In this document: positions 42,406 through 53,270 of the stretch, piece by piece
Layout of the letters: each line of letters starts with the position of its first letter
How positions within the stretch are numbered: position 1 is the first letter of the stretch
Assembly (NCBI GenBank): GCA_934047225.1
Contig: OW203988.1
Span: 8,032,229-8,096,228, forward strand
From: Ypsolopha sequella
Taxonomy: Eukaryota; Arthropoda; Insecta; Lepidoptera; Ypsolophidae
DNA: 64,000 nucleotides
Direction of reading: 5' to 3'
Translations under genes and position numbers: made by a program
Notes under the pieces: generated by a model
What the model was told of the DNA's origin: nothing
Seen by the model: the letters and a program-made list of their open reading frames with translations, nothing else
Databases searched by the model: none

Positions 42406-42489
42406 CTTCATGGCATGTTAGTTTACACAAGACAATGGTACTCGTAAATAGTAACTTTTATGGAGCTTGTACTGCACATATAGAACGCT

Positions 42490-42558
42490 CACGAGGGCGC
42501 AATTGGTAGCGCTCTTGTCTTGAGGTCGCAGGTTCGAATCCTGGCCCGGGGAATTTTT
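42490..42558 (+). repeat. tRNA-like Pol III promoter, probably a SINE head or tRNA pseudogene
   Basis: A D-arm-like hairpin GCGC-AATTGGTA-GCGC (box A) is followed by a 3-bp anticodon stem with loop TTGTCTT (anticodon would read GTC) and by box B GGTTCGAATCC at 42531-42541. The acceptor ends (CTCACGA and CCCGGGG) do not pair, and the T stem has only four good pairs, so a working tRNA is unlikely. AT-rich sequence follows, as in tRNA-derived SINEs. Confidence 0.5.
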
Positions 42559-42559
42559 T

Positions 42560-44920
42560 CAAAATTCTTGTCTTTGGGTTTGTTTCTGATTGATCTTTCC
42601 TAGTTTGTAATGCACTCTAATATTTAGAGTATTCATAGCGATGGATTTCACAAAATAAACATAATCATATAATATATAATCAGAAATAATATCCATAATG
42701 TTATGTTTTGTTTCGGTATTAAAATCACCAATATAGCTTTATAGTACTTTATTATTAATAGTTTAGATATAGTTAAGCTTCAGTTTGTCTATGTATGCCA
42801 TACGGCCAACCTCGATTTACCTGATTATTGTGGAAGAGCGGTATCTCCAAACACAGGCCACTCCAGCTTAAATGGAGATGCCCTACGAACCTGTCATATT
42901 AGGCTAAGTATTAAGAGAAATAAAGATTTTTATTTTTTTTATTATTTTTTGATTTTAATAAAATGCAATTTCAAATATTTCAGTGCGGGACGAATTGTAA
43001 ACTTTCATAAAATTGTAAAACTCTTCAAGATTGAGCTTTCTTGATCGTCAGTAAATACTTGTTTCGTGTGACTGATTTACATTTTTGTTTTCAGTGTTTT
43101 ATATAATACTCAGAGTTACATCTTTGTTGGCCACAAGTTTCCGTTTACACCGACGTTTTTATTTCAGTAAGAAAACAAAATGCTAAAATTTGTGGCTTCC
43201 TCTCAACAAGATCTATTGTTACAAAGTTGTTTTGGTGTAACCAACCGTTAAATTACTTTTAAATTAACTTGTTTTCTTACGCCTTTTAAAAGCAGTACTA
43301 ATAATACTCTTATGCAAGATGGGAATAATTTTTATAACCAAATTAATACTGAAGACTCGCAAAGTTGTCAGTATCAAGGTTCGATGGGTCTTTTTGTGAA
43401 AGTCGTAAATATTTTCAGTATTTTTAAGTCCAGGCTGGGAAATTACTTATTACTAAAAATAGTGTTATTGATCCGTGATTATATTCAGTATATGGTCAGC
43501 ATACGTCCTTCTAGGGTGGCCTTGGCGAGCTGTAAGTTCCACTTGCGCACCATAAATTTCTTTCGTCACTCTGCTTTCATTCATCCTATCTACATGTCCA
43601 ACCACCGAAGCATTCCTTTTTCTATTCTAGTTCTACATATTCGTTCAGGCCGCAACGATCTCGTATGTCGATATTTTTCTCTCTATCATTCAATATTAAA
43701 CCACACATACCTACTTAGTAAAGAACCCAACAATAAACTACTTGTCAGGAATTTTCGCTTCAGAAAAGAAAGGGTTCCTTCGGTATGACTCGAGTGTCCG
43801 TCCGTCTGTCGGTTTGTTATTAACTTGAAAGAGTTAGTAATAATACTCGTATACGTTAGTTGCCCACACCCAGTTCAGGTGTCAATAACTCAAAAATATT
43901 TTCATCTTATCTATTCGAAAAGAGGCGAATGTTAAGGCTCCTTGCTAAGTGCGAGCAAAATGGGTCATTCCGGCGCACTTAATAACAGTGACGAAAAGAC
44001 TTTTGAATTTGGAACACTATTTAATTAAAAAGTTTGAACGCAATTCGCTTCGATAAAGTCGCCGGTAATAAAAAAAGAAAAATACGCGGGCCCTTATTAT
44101 TCGTTTTTTTATTACTTTCATCAAAATATTACAGACGTCACGTGTTTCTTTGATACATAATAATCAAGATTTCCTTTTGACATTGATTTTTATGTTTATG
44201 TCAAACTAAAGAGGTAATGTGTGTAATCTGGTGTAATCTATGTGTCACATGAGACATTACGTGACAGATTCTACAGTTCAGCAAATTCTAAAAATATACA
44301 TAATCTTAAGTTATGACAAAACAAAGTTTTATCTCGAAACGGTTTTTCAGTCAACATGCCTTGGCATAAACTTCCCATACCCAATTGTTATGCGAAAATG
44401 TATGTAAGAGGAACATTATGTTCCCGCTATTTTATCTGAAAGAATGCAACCAGCGCATAATCGTTATAGTTTATAGTGACAAAGATTGCATTTTGTCCCC
44501 CACAATGTGTCCCCCAAAAAAGCGAGTCAGAATTGAAAAACACAATTTAAAATTGCGTTAATATAAATTGCGATCTAACAATCAAAGTCACCATATGATA
44601 CTGTTGAGTAATAAAATAATCTACTGATTTTATTTTTCCATTAGATTATTTCTCAACTGTAATTTATTTTCACCGACACAAAAATTACCTACCTTGTTCT
44701 TACAATTACTTCCGCTCCTTCGCTGATTGCACTATAAAGAATTTCCATGGTATAGAAATAGCTCCAGAATAAGTAAAAATTATGCAGAACGAGCTTTTTG
44801 TGGAGCTTTCTTGAATACGTGTTCGTTAGCGTACAAATGACAGACTTCTTCAAAGCAACGGCCCGCATTTTTTCAAGATCGTTGGTTGTGTCTAGAATAT
44901 TTTTCATGTTGTTCAGAAGA
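42560..44920. other. Repeat-poor stretch with one retroposon-like 3' end
   Basis: At about 42780-42950 a block ending TAAGAGAAATAAAGATTTTT and a T-rich run looks like an old polyadenylated or LINE 3' end. The 158-codon plus-strand frame at 43312-43788 has no domain. Nothing else was recognised. Confidence 0.4.
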
Positions 44921-44921
44921 T

Positions 44922-45252
44922 ATTATTATTATTATTATTATTTTTATTCTTAATTTCTCTCTTTTTCTAAGAGGTAAAAGTGGCACGGACCGAGGCCAAG
45001 TGCAGAGTAGTTTACATGAATAGGTATCTGTTCTGGGATGAGTTAGACTGTAGGAATTTTCTTGTGATACGACAGGTGTTCAGAATTACAGCTTTTTGCA
45101 GGAGATAAATTGTATGAGTCGGGATATCCAAAGTATTTAAACTAGTCACAAGATTTTTAGGAATAACACCTGTAGTTGATATTACGATAGGGACTATTTT
45201 AACAGTGTTTACACGCCATTGTGTCTTAATTTCCATAGCCAGATCTTTGTAC
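44922..45252 (-). mobile_element. 5'-truncated LINE 3' end, copy 2 (RT C-terminal tail)
   Basis: On the minus strand the frame reads KYKDLAMEIKTQWRVNTVK, IVPIVISTTGVIPKNL and LLQKAVILNTCRITRKFLQ. This is the C-terminal tail after the reverse transcriptase in a common class of lepidopteran non-LTR retrotransposons (pattern VVPIVIxxxGVIPK ... LQK-VIL-T-RIxRKFL, from memory). A short 3' UTR and an (AAT)n tail at about 44946-44922 complete the element. The RT core itself is absent. Confidence 0.75.
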
Positions 45253-45254
45253 TT

Positions 45255-45256
45255 GC

Positions 45257-45287
<31 letters not shown>

Positions 45288-45292
45288 CATTT
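45255..45292. repeat. (ATT)n microsatellite
   Basis: About twelve ATT units in the plus strand, lying between the two LINE tails. It is best read as the AAT-type 3' tail of the copy at 45300-45680. Confidence 0.9.
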
Positions 45293-45299
45293 CTTTTTC

Positions 45300-45680
45300 C
45301 TTTTTTTTTTTCTCGGCTTTCACCGGTTTACTCATATGCACGGGCTTAGGCCAAGTGCATATTAAGAGACGGATTCGGGAGGTTCTGGGGGTTAGGAGGC
45401 TGCGAGATGGGACCCGAGGTGGCACAGACATACGGTCTGGTTCATTTTGCAAAAATTTTCGAACTATGCGGCATGTGTTCAAGATGACAGCTTTCTGCAA
45501 AAGTTGGTAGGTGTTAGGTGGTAGGGACTGGTGCAGCTGTTTTGGAATTACGCCTGTTGACGAAAGCACAATCGGAACTATTATAACTTTCTGGAGATGC
45601 CAAATTCGGGTTATTTCATCCTTTAGTTCAATGTATTTGGTGAGGTTTTCAGCTATTGTACTTTGTGGGTTGTGGGTGTT
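45300..45680 (-). mobile_element. 5'-truncated LINE 3' end, copy 1
   Basis: The minus strand reads LTKYIELKDEITRIWHLQK, IVPIVLSSTGVIPKQL and LLQKAVILNTCRIVRKFLQ, parallel to copy 2 but clearly diverged, then a 3' UTR and an AAT-type tail. The two copies are head-to-tail. No reverse transcriptase catalytic motif is present. Confidence 0.75.
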
Positions 45681-46140
45681 AGGAACAGTATTATTATTAT
45701 TAAAAATTATTTATTGCACGAATCAACAACATGTACATAAGCGAGCTTAACTAGTTAGCATTTTCTTCCAGCTAGCATTTGGGGATGTGGAACTTGTCAG
45801 GGGTAGTGCTTCGATGAGAAAACAGTTTTATGAATACTCGTATATTAAAATAAAATGTATTTATCAAATACATATACTACCTCTATATGCTAATAATACA
45901 TACACTGATACATAATATAAATATATAAACACAAATAGTATTTACGAGAGGTCAAGACTTAATATTAAACAAATATTATAACCTCAAACACGTATTTTTG
46001 TTTACTAGAGTTGACCCAACTGTTTGTTCTGTAGATCAAGGTAATGTTGATATACCTTGTTTTTAAGAGTATGAAGTGGAAGATACTGCATGTCCATACC
46101 ACAAAATAATCACTTACAGAAGGTTTACTCCGCATAACTA

Positions 46141-46247
46141 GCGAAAACAGGCGCACGCATACATAGACGATCTCGGATGAAGTCGGTCGAATGCCAGTAC
46201 AAAATTCTGCCGAGATCATCGTCTATGCATGTGTGCGTCTGTTTTCG
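46141..46247. repeat. Foldback of 107 bp
   Basis: GCGAAAACAGGCGCACGCAT and ACATAGACGATCTCGG face CCGAGATCATCGTCTATGCA and TGTGTGCGTCTGTTTTCG. The loop is about 35 bases. Confidence 0.75.
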
Positions 46248-46289
46248 TCCGTCGTCGAGTCGGCCTTCTGGTAGTATCTATTTTGTGCT

Positions 46290-46380
46290 ATATTTAGGGT
46301 TCCGTACCTCAAAATGAAAAAAACAGAACACTTATAGGTTCACTTTGTTGTCCGTTTGTCCGTCTGTCAAGACCCTTTGG
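46290..46380 (-). repeat. Dispersed lepidopteran repeat R6, partial inverted copy
   Basis: TTAGGGTTCCGTACCTCAAA and GTCCGTTTGTCCGTCTGTC are the inverse of the ends of the fuller copy at 59250-59566. Confidence 0.65.
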
Positions 46381-46654
46381 TTTATTATTTCCCGAGCAGC
46401 TAAGATATAAAACAGCTATTAGTACTTTTACACGGCTAATAATAAAATTAAATGGCTGCGTATTAATATTTTGGCACCAACAAATTTAGATAAGCCTCAA
46501 AAATTCGCTACCATAATATTCAGCAAATTTTAATTATAAGGATATTTTTGGTTTAGTTTAGATGTATTTATTTTAGTCCTTTTTATTTTAATTTTAATGT
46601 TATTTAAGTAAATTGTTGCAATAAAGATTTTTAAACCTTGAAAAAAAAAATATA

Positions 46655-46924
46655 TATACAAGGTGAAATTGTTAACATCATCCAAATTCATACTTGAGCC
46701 TTGGTAAGAGATCAACATCATGAACCAATAACAACTTTTGTAAAATTCATAAAATGAAATTTCGACTCCCCATAGTGATTCACTCGGGACTGGAACTGAA
46801 TTTCTATGGGAAGCCGAAATTTCATTTTACGAATTTCACAAGAATTGTTACTGATCCAAGATACTGATTACTTATCAAGCCTCCAGTATGAATTTGGACG
46901 ATGATCAAAAAGTCACCTTGTATA
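46655..46924. mobile_element. Foldback MITE, family TATACAAGGTGA, copy 4
   Basis: Ends are TATACAAGGTGAAATTGTTA and AAAAAGTCACCTTGTATA; the centre is CCCCATAGTGATTCACTCGG facing CTGAATTTCTATGGG. It is 270 bp, the only copy of this family outside the 8-13 kb cluster. Confidence 0.85.
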
Positions 46925-47137
46925 CACATATTATAAGTTGGCTACTAAAAATACCGACTTGGCATCTAATATTGTAAACCGGGAGACTTTAAATGTTTTT
47001 TATTGAACATTTTTTTCCATCTAAGAAAACCATTTTGGGTCTTATAACTGTAAATAGTACTAATTATGAAAGCGGGAGAAGAAAACATATTTTCCCATGC
47101 ACTTCTATTCGAGAAGAAATGTTGTAATGTCCTTCCA

Positions 47138-47630
47138 GGTTAAACGTCAGTAGCTTAGCACAAAGTGCATAACTTAACATTGTTTTTCTTGTTTAGAAAT
47201 TTAAAATTAAAAAGCATTTTGGTCTGTGGCAATTGACGCCAATAGTTCAGTGTTAGTGAAGTTTATAAAGCAAGAGTTTGAAATTGTTTGTATACACAAT
47301 TAGTAATTATCCTCTCAAAACCAACTTAAAAGCCAAAACTACGATAGAAATAAATTTCTATGTTTGAACACTTTGCGATTTATCCATCGCAAGGATAAAT
47401 CGCCAAGTGATAAATAGGATTTGTTAACTTAAAAGCCTGTTTTAACTTTGTTTGGACAAGATCATGACTAATTAAACATTAAATTTCAAACTTATGCTTT
47501 ATAAACCTCCTTAATACTAAATTATTGGGATCAACTGCCACATACCAAAATATTTTTCAATTTTTAACTTTTGAACAAGAAATACAAAGTTAAGTTATGC
47601 ACTTTACGCTAAGCGACTTACGTTTAACCT
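47138..47630. mobile_element. Foldback element with a second hairpin at its centre
   Basis: GGTTAAACGTCAGTAGCTTA and AAAGTGCATAACTTAACAT face GTTAAGTTATGCACTTTACG and AAGCGACTTACGTTTAACC; the arms match loosely over about 150 bp. Between them lies an independent hairpin (about 47372-47410): TTTGCGATTTATCCATCG followed by CAAGGATAAATCGCCAAG, whose words recur at 27160 and 29900. Confidence 0.75.
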
Positions 47631-47689
47631 TAACCTTGAAAATAAAGTCTACCCAAATAGAAAAGGTATCCTTTTTTTACCATTAAACC

Positions 47690-48760
47690 GGCCAAGTGCG
47701 AGTCAGACTCGCATGCCTAGGGTTCCGTATTGTGGATGATAAATTTAATTTTGTTATTTTTTTTGTGAATTTCTCAACCACTTTATTTTTCCTGTAATCT
47801 TTACGTAAACACATATTACCGCGACTTTTTTAAATATTTTTCGGTCCGCCAGTTTTGGAGATAAGGGGGAGGGTCATACATTTTTTTATGGTTTTTCAAG
47901 GATTTCTCGAAATAGATGCAATTAAATATAGCCAAACTATATATTTTTACAATTAAATTTTTAACACCTACAATTTGATACCCATATTGTACTTTTATAA
48001 TTTTTTTTTTAATTTGTTTTACTTCTTTTTTTATATTTTTCATTTGCGCTCAACTTTTTTTAAATTGCTAGTTTTCCTATAATTGGCCAGTTATGATCTA
48101 TTATCGGAATCTTTTTTAATTTTTTTGGCCAACCAGTTTCGGAGATAAGGGGGGATATTATGTTTTTTTAAAGATTTCTCGAAAGCAGTGCCAAAAAATA
48201 CAGTAAAAGTATATATTTTTACAATCAACATTTTAATATCTAAATTATGTTACCCATATTGTATTTTTAGGATAATATTTTTTATTTTTCTCACTTTTGT
48301 TTTGGAAATATTCTGAATAATTTCAAACTTTTCATATTTTTTATGTGGGCAAATTAATGCTATTTTTGTGCCAAATTTAATGTCTTTATCTTTAACGGCG
48401 ATGAAGTTATGAGGCTGTGACATACGGAGTGACATCTTGGGTCGGGTAGTGACATACGAATAGGTACTTACACTTTTTATTACGAAGGCTGTTGATGTAG
48501 GGGAGACCAAATTTTATCATTAATAAAAACAATTCATCTTTTGGTAAGAGTGTCCAATCGAAAATTTTACAATCTCTTGTAAGTGTCCGAATTAAAGATT
48601 TTTGGCTATATCTTCTTCTTCTAAATTTTTTATTGCACAAAACACAGTTTAATGTACGCACAGGTGGACTTAATGCTAGAAGCATTTTCTCCCAGTCAAC
48701 CCGACAGAAAGTACAAGAAAGTTACAGAGGCAGGTGTGCAAAAAAGCTTTACAATTTTAA
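47690..48760. repeat. Decayed repeat block starting with an R6 end
   Basis: It opens CCGGCCAAGTGCGAGTCAGA and TAGGGTTCCGTATTGTGG, the usual R6 left end, then continues with two diverged internal copies of a segment (CAGTTTTGGAGATAAGGGGG near 47850 and CAGTTTCGGAGATAAGGGGG near 48130). The stretch at 48600-48700 resembles 45700-45780 (TTATTGCAC ... TAGAAGCATTTTCTCCCAG). No intact protein. Confidence 0.55.
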
Positions 48761-48805
48761 ATTTTAAACAAGAAACAAAACGTAAAAAATACATTTATGT
48801 ACTGA

Positions 48806-49350
48806 TATACAGGGTGTAATCGTTAAGTGTGACCAAGCGATTATTCCGTAAATATTACAGATATCAAACATTTTTAAACTGATATCGAAAGTACGTTACC
48901 TAATCAGTAAAATTACATCAATAACTTTTTGAAAATCAAACGAGAAGTATCCAAAATTCTACATTTAACATTCCCATACATTTAGTATGAGATTAGTAGA
49001 AAGGTTTTAGTTTCCTTATTTTAAGTGGTCTAGTACTCATTTTACCTTAATCTCATTTTATGATTACGTATGATATGATAATCATGATTTTCAAGAAGAT
49101 ACACGTGTAGATTAATTATGTTACTACTTCAAATTAGTAATAAACCTTGTTTCAATATCGTATTAATACTAAATGTATGGGAATGTTTAATGTCAAAATT
49201 TTTGATACTTTTCGTTTGATTTTCAAAAAGTTATTGATGCCATTTTATTGATTAGGTAACGTACTTTCGATATCAGTTTAATTTTTTTTTGATATCTGTA
49301 ATAGTTACGGAATAATCGCCTGGTCACACTTAACGATTACTCCCTGTATA
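48806..49350. mobile_element. Foldback MITE with CAGGGTGTAATCGTTAAG ends, 545 bp
   Basis: TATACAGGGTGTAATCGTTA and GTGTGACCAAGCGATTATTC face GAATAATCGCCTGGTCACAC and TAACGATTACTCCCTGTATA. The arms pair over about 190 bp (ATATCGAAAGTACGTTACCT facing AGGTAACGTACTTTCGATAT). TA stands at both ends, consistent with a Tc1/mariner-type TA duplication (inference). Confidence 0.88.
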
Positions 49351-49905
49351 GTTGATATATCTTATATACTATCAAAGCTACTGAATGAAATTTGGTATTT
49401 CATATATTAATCTTGCTGTGACATCGAAATCAGCGCTGAGCTCCTTTTACATTTTCCTCGACAAATGTGTCCAAAAAAAGTGGCTCGAATCGGTTTATGT
49501 GAGTAGTGAATAGTGAATGGCAGGCCCTGGCTTATTCTTGGTCAACCTGCGCGCTTTACGCGGTTAGTTTAAAAAAATTGTGAAACAAAACTTGTTCAGT
49601 ATGATCAGTGGTATAAGTAACATATAAAGACTTTATTCCTGTGTTATAAGATGGTTTTATCTCCGTTGTCTCGTCTAGTCGGCCGCGTGCCATCTTCATA
49701 GACATCTAGGTCGAGGCCCTCGCCACCATGTCAAAGTATTTTCGGAAGTATTGTGCAACAATTTAAATCTCAACGAGGCTTAAAAGTTAGAATTTTCAAT
49801 AAAGAAAATTTTGGGGTTCACCAAGCCAATTGGGAATAAACACAATCTAAAATTTCAAATTAAAAGCCAAACAATTAATGCCTCTTTAAATACTCTACCA
49901 TATCC

Positions 49906-49911
49906 TTTATT
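49906..49911 (-). terminator. Candidate polyadenylation signal of the 50 kb gene
   Basis: Minus-strand AATAAA, 176 bases after the TAG at 50089-50087. It is the first canonical hexamer downstream that I find; no transcript evidence is available. Confidence 0.4.
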
Positions 49912-50086
49912 CCTGTTCTATAGGGAAAGGTTGAGCCAATGTTTTAATGGTACTGTTTCAAAAGAAAACAAATTCAAAGGGGAATCATAATAATTTAATA
50001 TGTTTTACATTCAGTCATGCTCGTTTGAAGCTTTCAATATAAACAAGAGTGCATTGCGACCGTGCTACGTTAATGTCGAAGCGCAA

Positions 50087-50552
50087 CTAGTCTCCGGAGC
50101 TACCCCAGAAATCGTCAATGTCTTCTTCTTCGGTTACCTCGTTCTGTTTGTCGGTCGTCTCCTCCACTCGTTCCTCCTCGAAGGTGCCGAGCTTCAGGCG
50201 CGGCTTCAGCTCGGTAGTGTTCTCGCTTTCATCAGGGACGCTGACCACCGACGCCTGGACGCTCCACGCGTCACTTCTTCGTTCCTTTGAGTTTTCTCTC
50301 GATCGACTTCTGGAATGAGAATGCGCCGCAAGGTTAGGAGTGCTTCCGAAGCCAGCGACGTTTTCGTCTTTATTCATTCGTTCGAACTCAGCTTCCTCGA
50401 GTGACGTGAATATCTTAAGTTCCTCCTCGCGCGAGGCTCGCGACTCTTTGGAGGACGTCGTCGAAGATGACGAGTGACGCTTTTTGAAACTTCTGCGCCG
50501 GCCACTCGGGTCGCTTCGTTGCAACGGTCGGTACTTTATTCCATCAAGTGAT
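50087..50552 (-). CDS. Last exon of an unrecognised gene (154 aa, acidic C-terminus)
   Basis: Acceptor GTACATTTGTAG|ATC opens it with one base completing the split codon (AG|A, Arg). The frame encodes SLDGIKYRPLQRSDPSGRR, a Ser-rich stretch, SHSRSRSRENSKERRSD, and ends EEEDIDDFWGSSGD before TAG. Codon use is GC-richer than the flanks and the frame is open for the whole exon. It is rich in charged residues and Ser, with no catalytic motif; the second half is acidic and probably disordered. Together with the upstream exon it forms at least 463 residues. I do not recognise the family. Confidence 0.75.
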
Positions 50553-50760
50553 CTACAAATGTACAATAGGTATGAGTCGGTTTATTGTACAGGGAAACAA
50601 TGAACGTCAAACTTCATGCATGGTTGCGATGAGCGATATGTTCTCCACTAGTGACGTCACGGGTGATAATCCTACAACTACTCAAGTCACTGATGAGCGA
50701 GGTTTATGTAACGCTACGTGTGAGATGTAGTGCGGTGCACAACGAATGTTGAATAATAAC

Positions 50761-51688
50761 CTTAAAAAGTCTTCGCTATAAGTGGGATCTCCTTCTTTAT
50801 TGTCAGAGCCATGGAGATGTATTTCGGGCAGTGTCTGCGGGGTGGGGCTTAAGGGACGATAGTGCCAGGTTAACTTGTCCTTTGATTCAGATCTTTGGCT
50901 TCTGTTGTCATCTACGCTTCGTCTGTCAGCGCTTCGACGCTCATCTACCCTTTGTTGGTTATCAACGCTACGTCGGTCTTCCACAGTTTTTCCATCATCT
51001 ACACTACGATATTCTACATTGCGTTGATCATTCACACTTCTTCGATCTTCACTTTTCCGTTCTTCCTGGCTACGTTCATCATCGCGGCTACGCTCGAAAG
51101 AATTTCCCAAAAAACGACTTGGATCTGAAATATTTTCATAAGACGGTGTAGTGGATCTATTTCTTTGTCCGACATTGAAGGATTCTGACGTATTTGTTAG
51201 TAGGGTTTTCGTGGTCGAGGTTGTGTACCTTTCAGTCTTGTTACTACCGTAGTCGCCGTTAACGTGAGAGCTGTTGCTGTCGACAGAATCTTGGCCGAAG
51301 CTGGATATTTTGGTCGCAAACAAGATGGCGGCGGAGTCGGGCTTGCTGTTGTCGTAGTATTTGATAACGGCCGATCGGAGAGAGCCGTCCTGGTTTTCAG
51401 TCAAGCACAGGTACCCCTGGCCGCTGCCTTGCACCCAGTCGCAGTTTGTTGTAGGATTGGCAGACTTGTTGAGCAGCCTCGTGTAGTACTCGACCAGGTC
51501 GCTGAAGTCAGGTTCGGACTCCGGCAGCATCCCCGCCATGATGTGCTTCATAACTTCTATCGCCTCCAGCGCTCCCGCGTAAGACAGTATGGCGGAAAAC
51601 AACAGTCCCATTTTAGATTCACGAGTCACTGGTGCACAAGTGTAAACACACGTCGGTTGAGGAATGTAGGCGGGTATAGGAGAATTTT
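50761..51688 (-). CDS. Internal exon of the same unrecognised gene (about 309 aa)
   Basis: The frame is open from acceptor TTATTTCAG|AAAATT (first exon base 51688) to donor TTAAG|GTTATT (last exon base 50761), phase 2, and joins the last exon as FLR-SLDGIKYRP. It begins NSPIPAYIPQPTCVYTC, has a hydrophobic segment KMGLLFSAILSYAGALEAIE and LVEYYTRLLNKS, then CDWVQGSGQGYLCL. A long Arg/Asp/Ser region follows with degenerate repeats (EDRRSVNDQ, EYRSVDDG, EDRRSVDN, ADRRSVDDN). The first ATG is at 51611 (AAAATGG), but open, coding-like sequence continues upstream to the acceptor, so I think translation starts in an exon to the right. The donor is a weak GTTATT. Function unknown. Confidence 0.7.
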
Positions 51689-52555
51689 CTGAAATAAGGC
51701 AAAATTATCTGGGGGAAGGTGGGGACGTGGGGCGTGCGGGTTGCAACGATAGAACACTGAGACAAGATTTGAACAACTGAAATAAAAGTGATAACGGTGC
51801 CAAAGATTTCAGTCCACATTTAGCATATGAGTTTGGCTGAGTGGCCAGACATAATCACGGTTATGCGAATAGTGGTGTGACAGCTGATGTGCATGTCTGT
51901 TATTAAACCAAGGTCTTTAGCTTATAAACTAATGAAAAACTCTGACTAATGATAAGTAAGCAATGATCTATAGATATTTGTTCTATTCCACACGCTGTAA
52001 CAATATCTATTAACTATTGAAAATAAACATATTTTCAAAAACATAGATTTTATTAAACAGTTAATTACGTGTCTGGTTGAAAGATGCACTAAATATAGGA
52101 GCATAGCGTTGGTATTTTTAGCCCAGTTATCCAAGATCAAGCTATTCATGACGTCAAGGTTCATAAAATAGAAGCATGACTTACTATTATTTTGAGAGTT
52201 AGCGAAAGCAGTTCATTTGCTTACGGCTGGCAACCCCGGTCATGTAAATCTATTAATAAAATTGGAGGTAAAGATCAATTAATTGAGAGAGTAGAATGTT
52301 ATGAAGATGATCTGTGAGAATAGATTTTATTCATAATTGATGTCCCGAGAATTTTCACGTTGAAATGAGTCGGTATGGGAAAAATCAAACGGACTTTTGC
52401 ATTTTCTATCCATACAAAAAAGGAGTATTTCGTTTTGGTCAAATCAAAGCATCACTAGCATCAATTACACAAACATTTGAAATCGAATACCTCATATGGA
52501 TGTGAGAAATGCGTTTTTTAAACAGTAATCAAGTATATTTAATTCATTATAAAAT
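51689..52555. other. Upstream of the 50 kb gene's visible exons: pyrimidine tract, then no recognised exon
   Basis: The 45 bases next to 51689 are strongly pyrimidine-rich on the minus strand (CCCACCTTCCCCCAGATAAT), as expected for an intron 3' end. Further upstream I found no exon that fits phase 1. Confidence 0.45.
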
Positions 52556-52559
52556 TCAT

Positions 52560-52770
52560 CCCCAATTTACGTGTAGGGTACCGTAAATTTTTTTTTTCAA
52601 CATTTTATTTTACTTTTATATCGGCGTGATTAATATGTATACTTATGCCGCACTACTATAGCTTTAGTTTAAAGAGTCTCCGAGCTAGGCCGCGGACAGA
52701 CAGACAAACGGACGGAAATGGCGAAACAATAAGGGTTCCTTGTTGACTACGGAACCCTAAAAAATAACAC
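52560..52770 (+). repeat. Dispersed repeat R6, internally deleted copy
   Basis: GTGTAGGGTACCGTAAATTT at the left, GGACAGACAGACAAACGGAC and GACTACGGAACCCTAAAAAA at the right. This is the same order as in 59250-59566 but much shorter inside. Confidence 0.65.
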
Positions 52771-52894
52771 CGCCCTTCATACAAAATTACGCAATTCACT
52801 AGCTTTCATTGAACTTGTACCTAGATAAACAATCAAATACTACAGGAGAGTTTTAGGATTTCTAATTTTTATTTTAGCCGTAGATTTGTGGTTA

Positions 52895-53067
52895 TTCACT
52901 AGTAAAGCCAATTCTGAAGGCTTTAACTTGAGTTTTAGTGCTGTCCAAAGTAATTTAGCTTTTAATCCTAACACTTTTAAGGACTATTTTGCATCGAAGA
53001 AAATTTAGTTTTAACACCACTAAAACTAAAATTAAAGCCTTCAGAATCGGCTTTAGTGAACTAGTAT
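52895..53067. mobile_element. Foldback element, 173 bp, sister of 39771
   Basis: AAAGCCAATTCTGAAGGCTT faces AAGCCTTCAGAATCGGCTTT; the arms pair over about 50 bp around TCCTAACACTTTTAAGGACT. It is cleaner than the copy at 39.8 kb. Confidence 0.8.
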
Positions 53068-53111
53068 AATACTTTGTTGATCGAGATTTAATTTAATTTA
53101 TGTATATTATA

Positions 53112-53270
53112 TATTGTATTGTACTTGTCTCACAGTTATGTATACTCGTACTATACGTATAGATTGTATTTTACGTGTCTCACAGTTATGTACTTTATAG
53201 ATTGTATTGTACTTGTTTCACAGTTATGTATATCATAGATATATCATAGACTTGTCTCACAATTATGCCC
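53112..53270 (+). repeat. Imperfect tandem repeat of about 45-60 bp, 3-4 units
   Basis: The words ACTTGTCTCACAGTTATGTA, ACGTGTCTCACAGTTATGTA, ACTTGTTTCACAGTTATGTA and ACTTGTCTCACAATTATG follow at unequal spacing, with AGATTGTATT before most of them. Non-coding. Confidence 0.75.

Noticed and set aside
42490..42558. Functional tRNA gene (anticodon GTC)
   Set aside because: The acceptor stem does not pair and the anticodon stem has only three pairs.
43312..43788. 158-codon plus-strand open frame
   Set aside because: No domain, no splice context, and AT-driven residue use (Ile, Phe, Leu, Ser, Asn). Not supported as a gene.
45012..45569. 185-codon minus-strand open frame as one gene
   Set aside because: It runs through an (ATT)n tract coding for poly-Ile and joins two separate truncated LINE tails, so it is not a single protein.
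51609..51629. GTG at 51629 as the start of the 50 kb gene
   Set aside because: Animal genes rarely start at GTG, and the same frame is open and coding-like up to an acceptor at 51688, so this is the inside of an exon.
51264..51692. 142-codon plus-strand open frame
   Set aside because: Antisense to the 50 kb gene's exon; the minus strand has the consistent splice sites and phase.
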